DNA of 64,000 nucleotides from Hymenoscyphus infarciens (taxonomy: Eukaryota; Ascomycota; Leotiomycetes; Helotiales; Helotiaceae): NCBI GenBank assembly GCA_001414345.1, contig LLCB01000171.1, forward strand, positions 57,588 through 121,587, in the 5' to 3' direction. Of the stretch, positions 13,371 to 24,854 are shown in pieces. The translations under genes and the position numbers were made by a program. Below the pieces are notes generated by a model. The model ran no database searches. It was not told the origin of the DNA and saw only the letters and a list, made by a program, of their open reading frames with translations. Each line of letters opens with the position of its first letter. Within the stretch, counting starts at the first letter, position 1.

Positions 13371-14079
13371 ATACTTATTTAAAAATCTATATTTATACTA
13401 ATTATAAGGCGCTTAAGTACTTTATAACTACTAAGTAACTTACTACTTATTAAGTAAGGTAGGCTAAAGCCTTAGCTAAGTACTATTTTATTATTATATT
13501 CTATTTAAAGTATAAGAATAGTAAGATAGATACTTTAACTTATAAAGTAAATAAGATATACTTATAGAAGGAACTTAAAAAGTAGTACTAAACCTATATA
13601 CTCTTAATAAAGAAATAAGTTAATATAGAAGCGTTTAAAGACCTAGAGGTTAAAATAAGCTTAATTATACTAGCTCTAGTTAATAATAACTACTTTTAAG
13701 AATTATTTATACTTTTAGAATAAATCTACTAAGTAAATAAGAATGCTATAATACTTTAAGCTATATAAGTATAAGCTAAAACTAATACTAATTCCTTATA
13801 TACCTTAGAGAAAGGCCTTTTACTTTACTAAAACTACTTAGTAGTACTAGACGTAGATATACTAAGAATAGACCTAATTTATAAGGCTTATAATTAGATA
13901 CTTTTAGCTTACTTAAAGTAAGATAAGACCTACTAGATTCTATGTTTAAGATATATCTAGTAAAACATAAAAGCTAATATTATAAGATATATATAAAACT
14001 ATTATAATTATAGAAGAGTAGACGTTTCTTAAGATAAAATACCTAGCTATCTATACCTACTCCTAGTACTACTATATAT

Positions 14080-14420
14080 ATAGTAATATATAGCTATAGA
14101 TTTTAAGTTCTTTCTAGTTAATAAGCATAGTTATAATAACGTGTTTATAGTAATAGATCGCTTATCTAAATAGTCTATTTTAATACTCTACTATAAGAAT
14201 ATTACTTCTAAATAAATAATAAGATTATATATTAAACATGTTCTATAATACTATAAGATTCTAGAAAGTATAATATTAGATAGAGGCTCTTACTTGTTCT
14301 AGAAAGAGTTTACTTAAATCCTAAGTATTCGGCTTCGACTCTTAACTATAAACTACGCTTAAATAGATAGCTAGACTAAGATTATAAATTAATACCTTAA
14401 TTAGTACTTATAGCTATATA
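14080..14420 (+). pseudogene. Gypsy integrase remnant
   Basis: The frame reads IDFKFFLVNKHSYNNVFIVI followed by DRLSK*S, the region of the first catalytic aspartate. Near 14267-14310 it reads ILDRGSYLF*KEFT, the region of the second. Near 14350 there is a degraded counterpart of the TDGQTER motif. The domain is clear but broken by stops. Confidence 0.83.
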
Positions 14421-15270
14421 TTAATTATTATTATACTAATTAGTCTAAGATCCTTTTAATAATAGACTATATATAGTTAGTACTACCTTATAATACTATT
14501 AGAATATTACCTTTTAAGTTATAGAAGAGATATATACTAAGAACCTCGTTTAACTAGTAAATACTAGAACTAGCTAATATAAAAGAACAGCTATTATAAG
14601 AAGAGGCTATAGTAGTTATAAAGATAATCTAAGAGGTCCTAGATATTAGCTAAGTAAATATATTAAAAGCTTAATAGAAGAAGGAATAAGACGTAAATAA
14701 ATATAAATAAGATATTAATTTTAAAGTAAGAGATATAGTCTTTATTATAATAAAGAACTAAGTAACTTAATAACTAAGCTAAAAGCTAGACTACTAGATA
14801 GCTAGCTCTTTTAAGATTCTTAAGAAAGTAGGTTCTACTTTCTAATTATAACTACCGGCTTCTATTAAAGTTTACTCTATCTTTACTCTTAAGAAGTTAT
14901 ATAAGGCTATAGACGATCTCTTACTAAAATAAGTAGTTATACTACCCTTACTAATCATTATAAACGAAGAAGAGGAATAAGAGGTTAAAGAAATACTAGC
15001 TAGTAAGAAAAGATAGTAGTCTCTCTATTACTAAATTAAGTAAAAAGGCTATAATAAAGACCTTAATTAATATCTAGCTTAATAACTAATATATACGCTA
15101 TAACTAGTAGAGAGGTTCTATTTAGAGAAGCTAAAAATAACTAGTCCTCTAGAAGCTCTTTCGCTATAGAAAACAGTATATAAGGCTAGAAGAGAGGATT
15201 ATAGCGAGCTAGAGCTTAATACTCTTATATTAAAAGAGAATAAAGCTACTTAGTTATAGAGAGCTCTTTT

Positions 15271-15280
15271 AAAGGAGAGG
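15271..15280 (+). other. Polypurine tract of the gypsy element
   Basis: Ten purines AAAGGAGAGG end exactly where the 3' LTR begins. This is the expected plus-strand primer position, and it confirms the plus orientation of the element. Confidence 0.7.
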
Positions 15281-15473
15281 TAGTAAATAGTCCTAGTTAT
15301 ATACGTTACTTACGTAATTAGGTTAGCTCGAGGCTTTGCCGAGGCTTCGCTTAATATATATAAATAAAGCTAGAGTGCTTATACTCTTCGCTTTTCTCTT
15401 TAGTTTAGTTTTCCTTAATATTAGATACTATTCTATAAGTACTCTCTTTATATATTTATAGAGAGCTATTATA
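15281..15473 (+). repeat. Gypsy element 3' LTR
   Basis: It is the partner of 9681-9871 and is two bases longer because of small indels near the start. Compared with the 5' LTR it shows C-to-T and G-to-A changes, and almost none of the CpA/TpG sites remain. Confidence 0.87.
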
Positions 15474-15478
15474 GCTTC

Positions 15479-16048
15479 TTATCTAAGTTTATTATACTAT
15501 TATACGTAGTATCTAATATATCTCTTATACTAGCGCTTAAAGTACTTTTACTCTATAAATAGTTATAAACTATAGAAAAATTCTTTATATAGATAACTTA
15601 GTCTCTTACTAAATACCTTACTAGCTACTCTAATAAAGTAATCTAATATACTAGAATATCTATCTTTTTACTTTTTATTATTTAGTATTAAAGATATTAT
15701 CTCTTATAATCTCTTAGCTTATTTATAGTTAATAATTATAAGATTACTATTACGCTTATCTAATAGTATATTACGTAGTTCTAGGTTATTTTAAAACACT
15801 TATAGCTTATATAAAGCTTAGAAAGTAGAATTAGCTTCGTTGAATATATTAAGTTTATTTTCTTAGTTTAGGAATTAATAAAGTTATTAGCCGACCTAGC
15901 TTAGAAAGAGTATACTAGTAGATTCGCCTAAGCCGTAGTAATAGAGGAGTTTAAGAACTACTTTTCTTATATAGACTAGAACGTAAAGACCTTAAATCGA
16001 GCGAAGTCGTTAGTAGATTTCGCTCTTATTCAAGAGCTAGTCTCGATC
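15479..16048. other. RIP-mutated flank leading into the APH gene
   Basis: The DNA is AT-rich up to about 15,990 and then changes to ordinary composition within some 60 bp. In the frame of the following kinase gene, the sequence just upstream of its first ATG reads as a plausible peptide (EEFKNYFSYID then a TAG, then NVKTLNRAKSLVDFALIQE). The TAG could be a former TGG. This may be a RIP-damaged 5' part of a gene or chance. Confidence 0.55.
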
Positions 16049-17792
16049 ATGTTCCTCTATCCCCTTCGCAAGAAGTGTAAGGACAGCCCAATCTTAAAGA
16101 TGGCGCCGCGGTTACTTTCAAGGATCTTCTTAAGAATATCGATTATCTTTCCAATGCGGCCGCGACAGCGTTTTTGTTATATGTCGCGATTTGCTGAAGG
16201 AGATATGCGCCTCAAATCTCAGGCCACCAGTGGAAGGGTACGGGGCGGGCCAAATCTATTCTGGCAGAATATTATTCTCACTGGAAACATGGCAACTCCT
16301 GTCCTTCACTCTAAGCCAGAATTTCCACAACGCCCGCTAGGAAGCCTCAAAAAAAGCTTCAGGGACTCCCTTGTGGAAGCACGCGTGCATCGCGATCGCG
16401 ACCAATTCATTGCCTCTATTCGTCACGAAGATGTCTGTTCCCTTGCAGCATCATATCACAACGGCGACGCCTGCAAATTCTTTAAGCCGCCAATTCGCGG
16501 CAGCTACAATATTTGCTACTTTGTGCAGTTTCACTCTCTAATTGATGGAGCCGGCGAGAGATGGGTGGTGCGCGTGCCTCTCGCTCCCTGCCTTGCATTC
16601 GGTAGTAGGAGCAAGCTTGAGAGTGAGGTCGCCACAATGCAGTAAGTGTGTTTCTTTCTTTACGACAATAAAGCGACACTAACAGCTTTTTAGGCTAATA
16701 ACTGAAAAGACGACGATTCCAATCCCTAAGATCCACGCCTATACCCTTAGCGACGACACCAAGCCATTGTCCTCATTCCTCATACTCCAATACGTTGAAG
16801 GCCGGAAGCTCACCCATGCCGACCTCAAAAGGCTCTCGGACGAGCAACGTACAAGTTTGTACACCTCCCTCGCCGACGTTTATATTCAACTTCGACGGCT
16901 TGAGTTTCCCTCGATCGGCTGTCTAAGGCAGGGGTTGGGTGGCTACAAGGTCTGCAAGAGAACCGTTACCATCGACTTAAATATGCAAGAGCTAGAAGGC
17001 CTGGCACCACGCGCCATCCAGAGCCGGTACTGTGGCAGCGGCACTACTCTTACTTCGGCCAACGAATATATTACAATGCTACTTGAGATCGCGGACAATG
17101 CTTTTGCTGGGGATCGCAGTCCTATCTCGCAGGAGGAGGGAGAGGATCGCCTCTACCATCTGCACATATTCCGCCAGTATGCCAATGGGTGGGCTAACAA
17201 CAACCTTGAGCACGGCCCCTTCGTCCTTGTCCATGGGGATCTAGAGTTGTTCAACTTGCTCTTCGATGACAATATGAATATCGTCTCTGTTCTTGACTGG
17301 GAGTGGAGTCGAGTGGTTCCTTGCCAGTTCTTTAAGCCACCCTTGTGGCTCAATAGTACCCCAATCGAGGCTCTTTCCTATGGCTACCAATACAAAAATT
17401 TCCTTGCGTATTTCGACAAGTTTTTGGCCGTTCTGCGTGTCCTTGAGCAGGAAAAGTATGAGAACGAGATTTTGACAAATGAGTGGGAGATAGGCAAACA
17501 GAAAAGTGGGTTCATGGTTGCTAATGCTTTAGAAAACTGGACCGCGATGGACTGGTTTGCGAATCGATGGATCAACTCGAGAGTTTATGGTGGGAAGGAA
17601 GACCTCAACCCGCGAATAAAGGAATTCATGCAAGCTGACCCTACTCGCCAATCATTCATTGAGAGGAGGGTCCTTGGAGTAGCTCCTTTAACATCGCAGC
17701 ACAATCAACCAAACGAATCTTGTGACAAATTGTTGGATCGTGGTACTCCTTCGGCATCTGATTGTAAGAGGAATTATGGCTCCGTACAATAA
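16049..17792 (+). CDS. Aminoglycoside-phosphotransferase-fold (APH) kinase-like protein
   Basis: The model is two exons, 16049-16641 and 16694-17792, with a 52-bp GT-AG intron that has a CTAAC branch site. This gives up to 563 residues. The C-lobe carries the Brenner motif HGDLELFN followed by LLF, and then LDWEW, the metal-binding DWE position; both are intact. The N-lobe shows GSYN and WVVRVPL, where fungal relatives commonly have Arg in place of the usual Lys. The domain order and the ending FIERRVLG are typical of fungal APH-like proteins, whose substrates are unknown. The start is uncertain: the first ~90 residues look unlike the family, and the Met beginning MATPVL near residue 81 is an alternative. 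The gene begins right at the RIP boundary, so its 5' end may be damaged. Confidence 0.82.
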
Positions 17793-17952
17793 CGCCTCAC
17801 ACGACTCTGGAAAACACTCATTCCATGATATGCTCGGCCCCTTCCATTGGCTATGGGGAGCCTCCTCGTCGTCGCTGGCGTATCGCTCCTTTTTCGGAGG
17901 CGGCGTTAATTCAGTTCTGGTTTTCCTTCCTGCCAGATGCACGTCTAACTAC

Positions 17953-18233
17953 CTAAGCTGACTCGACGTCCACCTTCAATCTTTCCTCTTCCAGGCGTTC
18001 GATCGCAATGTCCAAGGCTTCCAGCAGATCATCATTGGTGAGAGTCGACGTTTCTTTCCCTCGTTTCCTTAAGGCGGCGGTTGATGACGATAACATGATA
18101 TTAGCTGTACCTCCGTCTTCCATCGCGTTACGGATTTCTGTCATCTTGTCCTTCTTTTCCTGGATTTTCTCCTGTAGACCATCCTTCCGTCTCTGGAGGC
18201 GACTATAGAGCTGGCGATGGATTTGGAACCTTT
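17953..18233 (-). pseudogene. 3' remnant of a coiled-coil gene, parent unknown
   Basis: A minus-strand frame open from a TAG at about 18235 to a stop at 17953 reads a charged helical segment (RFQIHRQLYSRLQRRKDGLQ, then EKIQEKKDKMTEIRNAMEDG) and ends ERLEEERLKVDVESA. The composition looks like genuine coding sequence. There is no start codon upstream and the frame closes abruptly, so it is probably the tail of a gene whose 5' part is gone. I do not recognise the parent; a transposase C-terminus is possible. It lies tail-to-tail with the APH gene. Confidence 0.5.
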
Positions 18234-18574
18234 CCTAACTTTAGGTCGTGAATTTGATACTAGTTAAAGTCTCGATAATCTGGCTAGCAACTACTAAAGC
18301 CTTTGAATAGCTATACTTGCTGTCAGCTAAAGTTCCGCTGTAACCTGCAATGGGCTTTTGTTTAACAATGAAAAGTTTTCTTCTTGAAGATAAGAATTCG
18401 CAATGGAAAAGGAGGTTGAGTAGGAAAATCGATGCCGTTTCAAAAAAGGAAACTGATAAGATGAACCAATCCAGGGATGCAAAGACTCAACACCTGTACG
18501 CGGTGCATCCTACGAACCTACAGCTCTTTAAGAGTCTGCAGAGCCAAGTTTGAGTCACAGGGAGTTGTGGTAGT

Positions 18575-18600
18575 GGGAGGAGGGAGGGAGGGAGGGAGGA
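18575..18600. repeat. (GGGA)n microsatellite
   Basis: About six GGGA/GGAG units in a row. Confidence 0.85.
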
Positions 18601-21223
18601 TTGAGGGCCTTGGCACGAAAATTTTTCACCAACCGACCGACCGAATACACTATACACTACTCTATCGCAACCAGCTGTCCTCTTGCATACAGCTTACCAA
18701 ACGCTCCGCTGAAGGTTCCTCGATGGAGTTATATACCTCTCGATCGAATCGGTCACGTCTCGGTCGAAGGGGCGCTATGCTTTCTTATCGGGGCTCAAGA
18801 GACGAAACAAAACCTCTGAAGAGCGCTTCGCAAGGGTCGACCCCCGGAACAAGGCTATAACAAGGAGGGGCAGGAATAGGTTATATACTGCGGTTGTGGA
18901 GGCAAGGGCGAAGGAAGGTAGGACTCGGAGGAGGGTACCTAGACCGGATCGATACTACGCGGAGACTTCGAATCGGATATAGTGAGCGTACCTCTCTACG
19001 AAATGTCGTTTGAATTCTTATGGAAGAGACGGTTAGAGTGTTGGTGGCCCGCAAGTCGAGGAGATCTATATACGCTTAGAGTAAAGGGGACCGGATAGAG
19101 GGTATATGCTTACCACAGCTCTAGATAGAACCTCCCCGCGGGAGTTGTCAGTTGCTGAGTAGAAGGGATTGGCTAGCTAAGGTTTTTACGTTTTTCCTTG
19201 GCTTCGGAGTATAAACCGAACTAAATGCTTCTGTCGGGAGGAGTAGTCGAATGACAGTCAATTTGGTTAATCTATAAGGAAGGCACGTCTGGATAAGGGA
19301 GAAAGCTATAGTGGTTCTACCGTAAAGTCGCAGATAAAGCTATAGGACGTCTTACATGGCTAGCCCTTTAGATAGGGCCGTAGAACAAGCTACACAGGAC
19401 AATAAACTAAGATTCCAAAAAAAAAAAGATGAACCAATCCAGCGGTATCTTTCACGGAATACTTAGGACAAGCCACTACACTTCCCCTCAACTCCACAGC
19501 CACTTGGATATGTATTGGTGGTTTGCCCGACATGCAGCAGCCAGATGCAGCTATTCAAGCATATTCAAACAAAGCCTCTCACAACCCAAGTCTTCGCCAA
19601 CAATTGACATCCAATGAGAAATGCAACAATTGGAACCAAAAATGACAAGTTGCATCTTGGCAACATCACAAGCCAAAAGACCTGCTGCTCGGCGTCAAAT
19701 CAGAGATTTTGGAGCCAAGGTTGATGGTGGGATGGACCTCGATCAAAGCGGAAGCGGGACCAATCTCCGAGGTTTAACAGAATTCCAAACCACGCTTGAC
19801 TGGACTCGGTTGAAGAATAATTTCGTGTGAACTTGTTTTTTCAACACGCATATCTTTGACCGGGGGCTATACGATTTTGAGGCAACATGACGCAGCTTTT
19901 GTAGGCAGCCGTGATGTTTGGGATTGCTGAGAAGGTGAGATGAGAACGGTGTCCATGATGTTGAATTGGAAGGTTCCCTGTTGGATAACATGGATGAAGG
20001 ACGCGTAGTTGCTTCTAAGTTCTCACCACAGCAATCCGTCTAGACTTCTACTCGGTATCGGCGAGCGAACGATTGCGAGAGCGAGTAGAAAGTTTGGGGA
20101 TGGAACACGTTCATGGTTCATGGCGCCGGGAATGTTCTTCTACAGGTTCCTGTCAAGTCGTGTCAGCGCCGGGTCGAGATTATTTTTGGTAGAGGTTGAT
20201 GGGGTTCCTTGGCCAAGTATTTCGCAATTCTTCGCGTCTGCAAGAAAAGGAAACTGGCTTCCTGATCTGGTTGGACTGGACTGGACTGGACGATGGAAGA
20301 ATGGGAGAATTATGCTGCGCCACGTTGTCGGAGATGCACAACTTTAAGCCGTACGGTACGTACGCCACAAAGACGGCTTCGCAATGGTTCCCGAGAGGCA
20401 AACCAATCAGATTCGTATGGATAATGAGGTGCTGGCATCGCTGAGGCTGGGCTGGATTGCTGCAGGAAGAAGCCATACAGTACCATTGGTCTCGATGCAA
20501 CGACCTGTCCATCGGGAAGCGACCTGTCCCTTTTTTCCAGGGACCGAAAGATGGTTCAGGGTCCACCTGTGTGTCCTGCTCCTGCGTCTGTCTGTTTACT
20601 TGCAATACGGTACCTCCGTATATCGAGTTGAATTGCGAATAAGAATGGAGTCATGATTGCCATGTCATGAGGCGAGAGAACAGTCGACGATTCTCTGACG
20701 GGAGGATTAAACTGGTGCCATGAATTTGTTTGCTGTTGTATCAGGAGAGGACAGGGTGAAATGGCGAGTCCTTCAGGAGTTGAGTTGGGTGAGCCTATGA
20801 GCGATCTGCTTGCGCACGTGCGGCGTGCTGGGTAGAGGCCGTTCTGGGCGCAATGCTATACCCAATACAAGTAAATGCAGGAAAGTTAGAGCTTTTTCAG
20901 CATAACCATCCGGGAAGTGCGGTGATGCGTTGAAGGGATCGTTTTAATATTTCGACGTGTAAGTACGAAGTATAGAATAGAGTTACCGTATTCTGATTGA
21001 TATTCCTGACGTGAACCGGGAAATGCCCGTCACTTTTACCCAACGCCGGGTTTTCGTAGGAGCCCCAGCCCAGCTGAAGTTTACCGAACTATTAACCGCT
21101 TTGGGCAAAACGAGAGGCGGTAAGTAAGGCTGTAATTGGTGCAATATTCAACTAGCTTAGCTACTACAGTAAGTTGAACGTCGGCCCTGCCAAACTGCTG
21201 CCAACACACAAGTAAATTTAGCT

Positions 21224-21255
21224 TAGCACTAGCACTAGCACTAGCACTAGCACTA
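21224..21255. repeat. (TAGCAC)n microsatellite
   Basis: Five full copies of the hexamer plus a partial one, about 440 bp upstream of the MOSC gene start. Confidence 0.9.
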
Positions 21256-21460
21256 AATTCACCCTCACCTCAATTTCACCTGCCCTGCCCCCTCTCGGCT
21301 CACCTCCCGTCCCCACTCTTTCTTGGTGGAAACCCCCGATCTCGACTCCAACTTAACTTCCTTGGCCTCAAAAGGGACTCCCACCATCCAAAGGAAATCG
21401 TCTCCGTCTCCGTCTCCCTCGCATACGCATCACGCGCGCCCACCTCCTTTCTTTCAACCC

Positions 21461-21495
21461 CTTCCCTTCCCTTCCCTTCCCTTCCCTTCCCTTCC
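21461..21495 (+). repeat. (CTTCC)n pyrimidine array in the MOSC promoter
   Basis: Seven perfect CTTCC pentamers lie about 200 bp before the start codon. CT-rich tracts are common just upstream of transcription starts in filamentous fungi, so it may be part of the core promoter, but no function can be shown from sequence. Confidence 0.85.
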
Positions 21496-21697
21496 TTAAC
21501 CCTTTCTAATTCTTCCAATTTGCACCCTCACACTCCTTTTTACTAAACCTTCATGTACATCGTTTGGTAAGACACCTATCCAGTCTTGAATCCCGGCTTG
21601 GCACAGCTTGGTATCAGAAGGCTGACCCAATTTACCCCTATACAGAGAATAGAACGCACAATCCGTGCCTTTTTCCTCCCAACCAAACCAATTCAAC

Positions 21698-23129
21698 ATG
21701 GACGAACTCGTCGAACAGTACCGTCAGCTCGCAGAGGAATACTACGAGCAATACTCCCAACAACTATGGGAACAGATCCCCGTCATCTCGACTACCACCT
21801 ACGTTATCACCGCCCTTGCCATCTGCATACCTCCCATAATCGCTCTGATAATCTACGAACGCGAACAAGCAAAGCTTTTGGCAGAACAACCACAAGGATG
21901 CAGGAAACTCGGGTTGAAGATTGAGAGTAATCTGCTCAACGAATACGACAAAAAGTTTGCAGAGGGGAGACCCCCTAGCACCGAGGAGACTTCCGCAGAG
22001 TGGTGGCGCTTGAAGAGCATGTGGATTTACCCCGTCAAAAGCTGCAAAGGTGTCGAGTTGAACAGAGCGTCAATCATTTCCACCGGAATGGAATTCGATC
22101 GTCAATTTACGTTTGCCCAACTCAGGAGCCCATTCCCAGTCAATGCCGCCACCCCCGAAAAGGACAAGGCTGCACACAAGTGGGAGTTCATTACCCAGCG
22201 ACAATTTCCTCTTTTGGCCAACGTTCGAACCGAGATGTGGGTTCCAGATCAAAGTGTCGACACATACAAACCACATGCCGAGGATGTGGAGAGTGGAGGT
22301 GTTATAATCATGAGCTTCCCTTGGCAGGAGGCTGGATGGAGAGGAAAGGTTGCAAAATGGGGTGCTTCCTTCATGGGGAAAGTTCCCGAGAAGCAGTTCA
22401 GAGTCCCATTCGACCCATCCCCAGTCCAAATCGAAAAAGCCGGTTACGCATACGAGCAAATGACCATCTGGAAAGATACCGTTTCCGCCTTGAACTTGGA
22501 GATTGAAATTCCCGACGAGTTGAGATATTACCTTGGTATCAGTAACAAACTGGGTCTTTTCAGAATCGACAACTCGAAATTGAGAGAGGTACACCGAAAT
22601 GCACCAAAGAAGGAAGAGTTAGGATGGCAACCAGTTACTGGATTCCAAGACGCTGTAAGTTATTCGCTGCGATTCCATCTCCGACTACAATTGCTAATTT
22701 CCTCAGTATCCACTCCACCTCATTAATCTTGCCAGTGTCCGCGATTTAGAGAGCAAGTTACCCCATGTCAAAGGAACCCCAAAACCACGTATTTCCGCAC
22801 AACGATTCCGCGCCAATTTGATCATCACTGGTCCAGAGGCCTACAACGAAGATACATGGCGCAGAATTAAGATTGGATACTACGAGTACGATGTTTCTGC
22901 TAGAACAGCCCGTTGCAAGATGCCAAACGTTGACCAAGTCACCGGGGAGAGACATGCCAGCGAGCCAGACAGAACGCTGCGCAGTTTCCGAGCAGTAGAC
23001 GAAGGTACCGGACCAAATGTTGGATGCCTAGGAGTACAGATGGTACCCATCTCCAAAGAAAGCGCTCTGAGAGTGGGAGACGAGGTTACTGTTCTGGAAA
23101 CTGGCGAGCATCATTATATCAAACAATGA
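21698..23129 (+). CDS. MOSC-domain membrane protein, mARC-like
   Basis: Two exons, 21698-22654 and 22707-23129, with a 52-bp GT-AG intron in phase 0, give 459 residues. Residues about 28-49 form a single membrane segment (TYVITALAICIPPIIALIIY). The MOSC N-terminal barrel follows, with MWIYPVKSCKGVEL and the GMEFDRQF motif. The MOSC domain carries LIITGPEAYNEDTWRR and the conserved cysteine in ARCKMPNVDQVTG, the expected molybdenum cofactor ligand. The family includes the mitochondrial amidoxime-reducing component, which reduces N-hydroxylated substrates with cytochrome b5 partners. The membrane anchor and both domains are complete, so the gene looks functional. The start ATG is the first in frame after a pyrimidine-rich leader. 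Confidence 0.93.
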
Positions 23130-23146
23130 TTTGACTTTTGATTCTC

Positions 23147-23162
23147 CACACACACACACACA
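23147..23162. repeat. (CA)n microsatellite in the MOSC 3' flank
   Basis: Eight CA units about 20 bp after the stop codon, probably within the 3' UTR. Confidence 0.9.
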
Positions 23163-23853
23163 TTGGCGGAGTTAATGGAATTGAGGAGTGAGCATGAAGA
23201 AAAATGAAATGAGGATACCCCTACTACCAACGTACAGCAATCGCGCAGCACAAACACTTTTTCTTCTTTTTCTTTCGAACATCACGGCGGGAGAAAAATT
23301 CATTAGAGAGACTTTGGTCCCTCTTACATACCACACATACCATTTGTAATAAAAGCTGCGTTTTTACTTTTTTCTTGTTCTCTCTTTTTAGCATTTTGGG
23401 GGGGGGGGCTGCTTGCTATTCTAGTTTATTCTTTTTGGTTCGCGTTTTTGTTTCTGGATGCTTTTACTTGATATGCATGCATGCATTTTATACATACACT
23501 TGTGCGTCTTGTTTCTTGTAAGCGAGGTTGAGAGGGCGTTGGTGGGTTGCTTGTATGATATATGTACAGTTTTCGTGTTTTCTTGAAGGAGACGAAAGGG
23601 ATTATGCTTGAGGGGAGAAGAGAGGAAAAGGGGAGAGAGAGATTGTTCGTTATAGATAGAGACAACGATGATCCCTTTTCGATACTTTTATAACTTGAAC
23701 TCAACTCGTTGAATTTTCCCTGTCGGTCTCGTGGGTCGTTGTTTCAACGCCCTTAGCTGGTGTAAACGCAACATGTTTTTTTCCTCAAGTATACCTACTC
23801 TATCAATGGATGCGCAAGCTTTCGAAGACAGTGTAAACCTTCCGCGAGTACCC

Positions 23854-24384
23854 TTATAAAATCTCTGGAGTGACAGATGAAGGCTGAGCCCGCCGCTGCC
23901 CGCACCTCCTACCAACCTTGATCCGATTTTTCATCCTCATCATCATGCTCATGTGTCCACATGAACCATCTTCAAATCCTCTCTTCCTTTTTCTTTCCCT
24001 TTTCCCTTTTCCCCTCCCTCTTTCTCTTTCTCTTCTACCCTCTTCCCCTCCTCTCTCCATACTCATCACCCACAGCACCCACAGCACCATCATAACAGCA
24101 AAATACCTCCCCAACATCACAGCTTCCAACGCATTTCTCCCCTTTGGCTCGTCCTCGCCTCTGTAGGTCTTGTATCTATACCGAACATTCCCGTTTTTTA
24201 GTTTTTCTGCGTATTCATTTTTTTCGCGTAAAGGTAGAGCGAGGGCGTTTTTTTCGACACCGATTTTTAGGAGGAGCTTGTAGATTTTAAGGTAGCCGTG
24301 GTGAGAGGTTAAGAGGTTATGTGGAGAGGTGGGAATCTCGAAAGGGAGGTGAAGATGAGGTTTACGTTTGCGTTTGCGTTTGCG
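23854..24384 (-). CDS. Possible unrecognised gene, open minus-strand frame of 177 codons
   Basis: A minus-strand frame stays open from a TAA at 24385-24387 to a stop at 23854. Its first part reads like real protein (GYLKIYKLLLKIGVEKNALA, later YKTYRGEDEPKGRNALEAVM) and includes one likely membrane segment (YFAVMMVLWVLWVM). The last part is Arg/Glu-rich low complexity. No ATG precedes the convincing region. An ATG with a good leader lies upstream at about 24454 but in another frame across the TTTGCG hexamer array, so a missing exon, an indel or chance are all possible. I cannot name a family. Confidence 0.3.
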   Translation of the reverse strand, partial: RKRKRKRKPHLHLPFEIPTSPHNLLTSHHGYLKIYKLLLKIGVEKNALALPLREKNEYAEKLKNGNVRYRYKTYRGEDEPKGRNALEAVMLGRYFAVMMVLWVLWVMSMERGGEEGRRERERGRGKGKRERKRKRGFEDGSCGHMSMMMRMKNRIKVGRRCGQRRAQPSSVTPEIL

Positions 24385-24387
24385 TTA
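24361..24387. repeat. (TTTGCG)n short tandem array
   Basis: Four hexamer units including one variant (TTTACG). A length change here would shift the frame of the possible minus-strand gene. Confidence 0.85.
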
Positions 24388-24851
24388 GGAGGGGGGTACA
24401 GATTTGGGGGTTAGAGTAGTAAATTGTACTATAGAGTGAGGTAAGGGCCATAGTTAAGGAGGAGAGGGGAGAGTTAAGGAAGCGCCGAGGGGGAGGAGGA
24501 GTGTGGTAACTTCGAGCTAAGAGTTGTTGATTGCGAGATGGAGTTCGTGGGCTATATCTTGTCTAGTATATTAAATCGGCTCTTCCTCATGCTCTCAATT
24601 CTAGGTGCTGGGTTTGCGATTTCGACTTGCTCTTCTCCTTACTATTTCTTCTGCTTGTTCCTGCGGGGTCTGAAATTTACGGGGTATGTACAATTCTCGC
24701 CCGCCCTCTTTTTGAGGAGATGGAGTGCGACCTTTTTTGCTACTACGGGTCTTATCCGACAAAGAGAACTTTTTAAAACTGCTAGAGAGGTTATGTTTCC
24801 TCTATAATAAGCCTTGCTATGTATGGTTCACTGGAGAAGGGAAGTTTATAT

Positions 24852-24854
<3 letters not shown>

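Larger units (their letters stand above)
9681..15473 (+). mobile_element. Ty3/gypsy-type LTR retrotransposon, RIP-inactivated
   Basis: Direct repeats at 9681-9871 and 15281-15473 bound the element. GCTTC occurs just before the first (9676-9680) and just after the second (15474-15478), a 5-bp target duplication. A polypurine tract AAAGGAGAGG lies immediately before the 3' LTR. The plus strand shows reverse transcriptase, then RNase H, then integrase, which is the gypsy order. All domains carry stops at former Gln, Arg or Trp codons and Asp-to-Asn changes. The outer bases TA...TA probably derive from TG...CA through transitions. Confidence 0.88.
18240..21697. other. Gene-poor 3.4-kb stretch
   Basis: The open frames here are short, overlap on both strands and show no domain. 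The sequence is of normal composition and not RIP-mutated. It contains a GGGA microsatellite, and towards its right end the promoter region of the MOSC gene, with a GCACTA array and a long TTCCC array. Confidence 0.6.

Noticed and set aside
18477..18860. A 127-codon plus-strand frame
   Set aside because: It runs through a GGGA microsatellite and has no domain or codon bias that I can support.
20180..20605. Overlapping open frames on both strands
   Set aside because: Both strands are open over similar lengths with no motif, as expected by chance in GC-balanced DNA.
22070..22594. A 174-codon frame antisense to the MOSC gene
   Set aside because: It lies wholly within the well-supported MOSC coding sequence and shows no motif.
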